Shown here: positions 59,759 to 64,000 of the stretch, piece after piece
Layout of the letters: every line of letters begins with the position of its first letter
How positions within the stretch are numbered: position 1 is the stretch's first letter
From: Bacteroidetes bacterium UBA7662
GTDB lineage: Bacteria; Bacteroidota; Bacteroidia; UBA7662
Reading direction: 5' to 3'
Assembly (NCBI GenBank): GCA_002483345.1
Contig: DLHS01000005.1
Coordinates: 94,105 to 158,104, forward strand
Length of the DNA: 64,000 bases
Position numbers and translations under genes: made by a program
Notes under the pieces: model-generated
Seen by the model: only the letters and a program-made list of their open reading frames with translations
What the model was told of the DNA's origin: nothing
Database searches by the model: none

Positions 59759-61860
59759 TGAGCATCAAACGCGACATATTATGGCGCATCTATCTCTCGT
59801 ACGCGTTTATCGCGCTGCTGGGGCTGGGTATACTGGTGCAGGCCACGCGGGTGCAGACAGTCAGGGGAAGCTATTACCGCAGCCTGGCGGATAGTCTCAC
59901 CACCAGTTACCGGTCTATTGATGCCATCCGGGGCAATATATATGCTGCCGATGGCAGTCTGCTGGCGACTTCCGTGCCTATTTATGATATCCGCATGGAT
60001 CTGAAGGTAGACGGGCTGACCTCAGAAATTTTTGAAAGCAAGATTGATTCGCTGGGTCGCGGTTTGTCGCAGATTTTCGGCGATGAAAGTGGCCGGGAAT
60101 ACACCCGCCGTTTGCGGGAGGCACGCCGTGCCGGTAAACGGAATTTCCTGGTTAAGCGCAACATCGACTACCAGCAGTTGCAGCAGGTGAAGGAACTGCC
60201 GATTTTTAACCTTGGCCGGTATAAAGGCGGACTGGTGGTAGAGCAGAAGAGCAAGCGCGAGATGCCTTTCCGCCATCTGGCTAAAAGAACCATCGGTTAT
60301 GCCCTTGCAGGCGTTGCCCCGGTAGGCCTGGAAGGTGCCTACGACCGGGTGCTGGCCGGTGAAGGTGGCAAACGCCTCATGCAGAAAATAGCAGGTGGTG
60401 TGTGGATGCCCATCAATGACCGTGATGAGATTGCGCCTATGAACGGTGATGATATCATTACTACCCTCGATATCAATATACAGGACGTTGCGGAAGCAGC
60501 CCTGTTACGTACACTGGAGAACAATGCCGCCGATCATGGCTGTGTGGTAGTGATGGAAGTGGCGACCGGTCAGATCAAGGCCATCGCCAACCTCGGTCGC
60601 GACAGTGAGGAGGGTGGTTATTACGAAAAGTATAATTATGCCATCGGAGAGAGCATTGAGCCGGGTTCTACTTTCAAACTCGCCTCGCTGATGGTGGGAC
60701 TGGACCGGGGAGACTTCAAACCAACCGATAGTATTGACATTGAAAAAGGCAAGGTGAAGTTTTTCGACCGGACCATGCGCGATTCGGAGGAACATGATCA
60801 CCGGAACATGACCATTACCGATCTGTTCGCCATTTCCTCGAATGCCGGGGTGGCCAAACTGATCAACCAGCATTATGGTAAAAACCCGCAGTTGTACGTA
60901 GATGGCTTGCGTAAGCTTGGTTTAGGGGAGCCTATGAACATTGAGATTACCGGTGAAGGCAAACCCCTCATCAAAGATCCCAAAGGCAAAGGCTGGAGCG
61001 GTGTTACCCTGCCCTGGATGAGCGTGGGTTACGAAAGCCGTTTTACCCCGCTTCAACTACTCACCTTTTACAATGCTGTAGCCAACAACGGCGTGATGAT
61101 GAAGCCCTATCTCGTGCAGGAAGTCCGGAATTTCGGTCATGTGGTACAGCAGTATAAGCCGGTGGTACTCAAAGACCAGATTGCCAGCAAAAGCACGATT
61201 ACCGAAGCCCGCCGCATGCTCGAAGCCGTGGTGGAGAAGGGGACCGGTAAAAATCTGAAATCAGATCAATACAGCGCGGCCGGTAAAACAGGTACCGCAC
61301 AGGTAGCCAACGACCGCTACGGCTACCGGGAGAGTATGAAGTACCGGGCGTCTTTTGCCGGCTATTTCCCGGCCGATAATCCCCGTTATTCCTGCATAGT
61401 GGTAATCGCCAATCCCAAGAAGGGCTTGTATTACGGTTCTTATGTGGCCGGCCCTGTGTTCAAGGAAATTGCCGACAAGGTATATGCCAGCATCATCAAT
61501 CCCGCGATGGAAGAGGTGAAAAAAGAGCAGTCGCATCGCACCATTGTGATGAAAAACGGGGCTCATCAGCCAGCACAAGTGGTGCTGAAAAAACTGGGTA
61601 TTGAATACCTGGAAAAAGCCAGCGATGCCGAATGGGTTACCGCTGTGAGTGATACCACAAGCCTTGCGCTCGAAGAATTAACGGTAAGCAGCCGAAAGGT
61701 GCCCAAAGTGCTCGGTATGGGCTTGCAGGATGCCGTTTATCTGCTCGAAAATGCCGGCCTGAAGGTCGTACCCATGGGCAAGGGCCGTGTGAAAAAACAG
61801 TCGATACCTGCAGGTTCGGCTTTCCGTAAAAACCAACAAATCGTCCTGGAACTCAGCTGA
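59758..61860 (+). CDS. ftsI: septal penicillin-binding protein (transpeptidase) with PASTA domain
   Basis: 700 residues. One N-terminal TM segment (about 9-27), a dimerisation domain, then the transpeptidase with SxxK at Ser304 (PGSTFKLA), SxN at Ser360-Asn362 and KTG at Lys510 (AAGKTGTAQ). The C-terminal about 50 residues (from 648, VPKVLGMGLQDAVYLLENAG) are a PASTA domain. It crosslinks septal peptidoglycan. It overlaps ftsL and murE by one base each. Confidence 0.96.
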   Translation: MSIKRDILWRIYLSYAFIALLGLGILVQATRVQTVRGSYYRSLADSLTTSYRSIDAIRGNIYAADGSLLATSVPIYDIRMDLKVDGLTSEIFESKIDSLGRGLSQIFGDESGREYTRRLREARRAGKRNFLVKRNIDYQQLQQVKELPIFNLGRYKGGLVVEQKSKREMPFRHLAKRTIGYALAGVAPVGLEGAYDRVLAGEGGKRLMQKIAGGVWMPINDRDEIAPMNGDDIITTLDINIQDVAEAALLRTLENNAADHGCVVVMEVATGQIKAIANLGRDSEEGGYYEKYNYAIGESIEPGSTFKLASLMVGLDRGDFKPTDSIDIEKGKVKFFDRTMRDSEEHDHRNMTITDLFAISSNAGVAKLINQHYGKNPQLYVDGLRKLGLGEPMNIEITGEGKPLIKDPKGKGWSGVTLPWMSVGYESRFTPLQLLTFYNAVANNGVMMKPYLVQEVRNFGHVVQQYKPVVLKDQIASKSTITEARRMLEAVVEKGTGKNLKSDQYSAAGKTGTAQVANDRYGYRESMKYRASFAGYFPADNPRYSCIVVIANPKKGLYYGSYVAGPVFKEIADKVYASIINPAMEEVKKEQSHRTIVMKNGAHQPAQVVLKKLGIEYLEKASDAEWVTAVSDTTSLALEELTVSSRKVPKVLGMGLQDAVYLLENAGLKVVPMGKGRVKKQSIPAGSAFRKNQQIVLELS

Positions 61861-63314
61861 TGGCCAATCTCCGCGACATATTATACAAGGCAGGCGCTTC
61901 GGCGGTCCACGGATCCACCGATCTGGAGGTGACCGCTGTGGTGCTTGATTCACGCCATACCGTTGCCGGCTGTGTGTTTGTGGCCGTGCGTGGCACTCAA
62001 ACCGACGGACATGCTTACATCGGTAAAGCCATTGAAATGGGTGCTGTGGCGGTGGTGTGCGAAAGCATGCCGACCGAACTCCAGACAGGCATTACCTATG
62101 TGAAAGTGGCCGATGCCAGCGTCGCTCTGGCCTGGATGGCCTGTCATTTTTATGGCAATCCTTCGGAAGAACTGAAATTGGTGGGGATTACCGGTACCAA
62201 CGGCAAAACCACCACTGTAAACCTGCTGTTTCAATTGTTTACGGCTTTGGGATATCGTTGCGGGCTGCTTTCGACGGTCGAAAACCGCATTGGCGATAAG
62301 GTTGTTCCGGCTACCCATACCACCCCGGATGCCGTGGCCATCAATAAACTGCTCGCCGAAATGCGGGAGGCGGGCTGCACCCATGTGTTCATGGAAGTAA
62401 GCTCACATGCCGCCCACCAGCACCGCATTGAAGGTTTACAGTATGCCGCTGCTTTATTCAGCAACATCACCCACGACCATCTCGACTACCACGGCACTTT
62501 TGATGCGTATATCAAGGCCAAAAAATCGTTTTTCGACCGGCTGCCTGCCGATGCCTATGCCATTATCAATAAAGACGACCGGCATGGTATGGTGATGGTA
62601 CAGAACACCAAAGCGCAGGTGAAAAGCTTCGCGCTTAAAGGAGATGCTGATTTCAGAGCCCGTTTGATTGAAAACAGCTTCGAAGGACTGCATCTGCAGC
62701 TCGATGGTGCCGACTTCCACAGCGCTCTGATTGGCAGCTTCAATGCTTCCAATCTGCTGGCGGCTTATGCGGCAGCTATTTGTCTGGGAGAAGAAAAGCT
62801 GGCTGTGCTCACCGCCTTATCGGCTGTGCATGCCCCCAGCGGCCGTTTTGAATATGTGCAACTGCACCAGATCACCGGTATAGTGGACTATGCCCATACC
62901 CCCGATGCCCTGCGCAATGTGCTTTCGACCATCCACGACATCCGCAAAAGTGGTCAGCGTATCATAACCGTTGTGGGTTGCGGCGGCGACCGTGACCGGA
63001 CCAAACGCCCCTTGATGGCTGCTATTTCGGTAGAGAACAGCGACAAGGTCATTCTAACCTCCGACAACCCCCGCAGCGAATCTCCGGAAGCCATACTCGA
63101 TGAGATGGCAGCAGGCGTGGAGCTCGGACAGAGGCACCGGGTATTACGCATCACCGACCGTAAGGAAGCAATCCGGACTGCGGTAAGTCTAGCCCAACCC
63201 GGCGATATCATACTGGTGGCCGGCAAAGGACACGAAACCTACCAGGAAATACAGGGCGTAAAACACCCTTTCGACGATAAACTCATTCTCCGCGAAACCC
63301 TCGAAACCCGATAG
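61860..63314 (+). CDS. murE: UDP-MurNAc-tripeptide synthetase (meso-DAP adding)
   Basis: 484 residues. The ATP site is GITGTNGKTTTVNL. The acidic and carbamylated-lysine region includes EVSSHAAHQHRIEGL. The signature DNPRSE identifies meso-diaminopimelate as the added amino acid rather than lysine. It extends UDP-MurNAc-L-Ala-D-Glu. It follows ftsI with a one-base overlap and precedes mraY by three bases. Confidence 0.97.
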   Translation: MANLRDILYKAGASAVHGSTDLEVTAVVLDSRHTVAGCVFVAVRGTQTDGHAYIGKAIEMGAVAVVCESMPTELQTGITYVKVADASVALAWMACHFYGNPSEELKLVGITGTNGKTTTVNLLFQLFTALGYRCGLLSTVENRIGDKVVPATHTTPDAVAINKLLAEMREAGCTHVFMEVSSHAAHQHRIEGLQYAAALFSNITHDHLDYHGTFDAYIKAKKSFFDRLPADAYAIINKDDRHGMVMVQNTKAQVKSFALKGDADFRARLIENSFEGLHLQLDGADFHSALIGSFNASNLLAAYAAAICLGEEKLAVLTALSAVHAPSGRFEYVQLHQITGIVDYAHTPDALRNVLSTIHDIRKSGQRIITVVGCGGDRDRTKRPLMAAISVENSDKVILTSDNPRSESPEAILDEMAAGVELGQRHRVLRITDRKEAIRTAVSLAQPGDIILVAGKGHETYQEIQGVKHPFDDKLILRETLETR

Positions 63315-63317
63315 GCC

Positions 63318-64000
63318 ATGTTATACTACCTTTTTGAGTATCTCGACAAACATTTTGACATCGCCGGTGCCGGTGTGTTCAAATTCATCACCTTTCGGGC
63401 GTCGCTGGCGGCTATACTAAGTTTGCTGAGCGCGTTGTTTATCGGCAAGCGCATCATCAACTGGCTCAAAGCCAAACAAATCGGGGAAACCATCCGTACC
63501 CTCGGTCCGGAAAGCCATTTTTCGAAAAAAGGCACTCCGACCATGGGAGGCATCATCATCCTGATCTCTATCATCGTGCCCACGCTGCTCACCGCCCGGC
63601 TCGACAATATATATGTAGCTGTGATGGTATTGGCCACTCTCTGGATGGGTGCCATTGGTCTGACCGACGACTATATCAAAGTCTTCCTGAAAAACAAACA
63701 GGGCCTCCGTTCAAAGTTCAAAATCATGGGTCAGTTTGGCCTGGGTGCTATCGTCGCCGGTTTACTGTTTTTCCACCCTGATGTACAGGATATCGCGCTC
63801 AAGACAAATCTCCCCATCACCAAGTTCGGTTTTGACTATGGCAGCTTGTCGTGGTCGCCGGCGTTCAACTGGGTGATTTACTTCGCGGTTATCATTTTCA
63901 TTGTGATAGCGGTAACCAATGCAGTGAACCTGACAGACGGGATTGACGGTCTCGCAGCCGGTACTTCAGCCATCGTGGGCACCGGATTGGGCATACTGGC
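63318..64000 (+). CDS. mraY: phospho-MurNAc-pentapeptide transferase, 5' part
   Basis: The first 227 residues of an integral membrane protein are in the window; the rest is beyond it. Signatures are GTPTMGGIIIL, the aspartate pair in GLTDDYIKV, the cofactor segment KNKQGLRSKFK and NLTDGIDGLAAGT. It makes lipid I from UDP-MurNAc-pentapeptide and undecaprenyl phosphate. The ATG at 63318 is three bases after murE. Confidence 0.95.
   Translation, partial: MLYYLFEYLDKHFDIAGAGVFKFITFRASLAAILSLLSALFIGKRIINWLKAKQIGETIRTLGPESHFSKKGTPTMGGIIILISIIVPTLLTARLDNIYVAVMVLATLWMGAIGLTDDYIKVFLKNKQGLRSKFKIMGQFGLGAIVAGLLFFHPDVQDIALKTNLPITKFGFDYGSLSWSPAFNWVIYFAVIIFIVIAVTNAVNLTDGIDGLAAGTSAIVGTGLGIL

Overview
The window is chromosomal DNA from a member of the Bacteroidota. 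The evidence is type IX secretion tail domains (29238-30986, 48886-50451, 50520-51887), at least eleven promoter boxes of the Bacteroidota form TAnnTTTG, the families DUF3078, DUF6427-like and GIN/DUF2807, a bacterial GGGP synthase, and a DnaE with its own proofreading domain. The order Saprospirales or a relative is my guess; no rRNA is present to settle it. Gene density is high, and most genes are housekeeping. No rRNA, CRISPR array, integrase, transposase or prophage was found.

Layout. 1-9 kb: purQ with two exported or membrane proteins, GGGP synthase, a YyaL-type protein, an O-antigen ligase-like protein and ribBA. 9-24 kb: a giant TamB-like protein divergent from tsaD, a VWA protein, an ECF sigma / membrane protein / Spy-like trio, an aminotransferase, an FAH-flavin reductase pair, lysS-methyltransferase and a small outer-membrane barrel. 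24-41 kb: dnaE, thioredoxin, a T9SS protein, the miaE-msrC-hemF operon, a hydrolase that lacks its nucleophile, ferredoxin-queG-GIN, priA, a four-helix-bundle gene set between GA-rich repeats, and DUF502-acyltransferase. 41-48 kb: an amidoligase neighbourhood on the minus strand (ATP-grasp-like protein, class I GATase, GCS2 ligase, ATP-grasp protein with nine AT-hooks, esterase) with a divergent esterase and DUF3078 gene. 48-52 kb: two cell-surface proteins. 52-54.6 kb: an AT-rich accessory island with orphan genes, one broken gene and a HEPN-like protein. 54.8-64 kb: tRNA-Glu, gap-pgk and the start of the dcw cluster (mraZ, rsmH, ftsL, ftsI, murE, mraY), with a MraZ operator of phased repeats.

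Working together. mraZ to mraY make and regulate septal peptidoglycan. gap and pgk are consecutive glycolytic steps. miaE and queG modify tRNA, tsaD makes t6A, and lysS charges tRNA-Lys. The 41-47 kb cluster holds three ligase-type enzymes, an amidotransferase and esterases. It looks like a pathway for making, and perhaps releasing, an amide- or peptide-linked product, and it is the best candidate here for an undescribed system.

Non-coding structure. Several gaps hold repeats that recur within the window: a 31-base element at the ends of three genes, REP-like segments with GGTAAAAC-type runs, a tandem array of hairpins that keep a TGTAG loop while the stem changes, and GA-rich tracts around the four-helix gene. 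Several promoter boxes lie 4-7 bases before the start codon, which suggests leaderless or nearly leaderless mRNAs.
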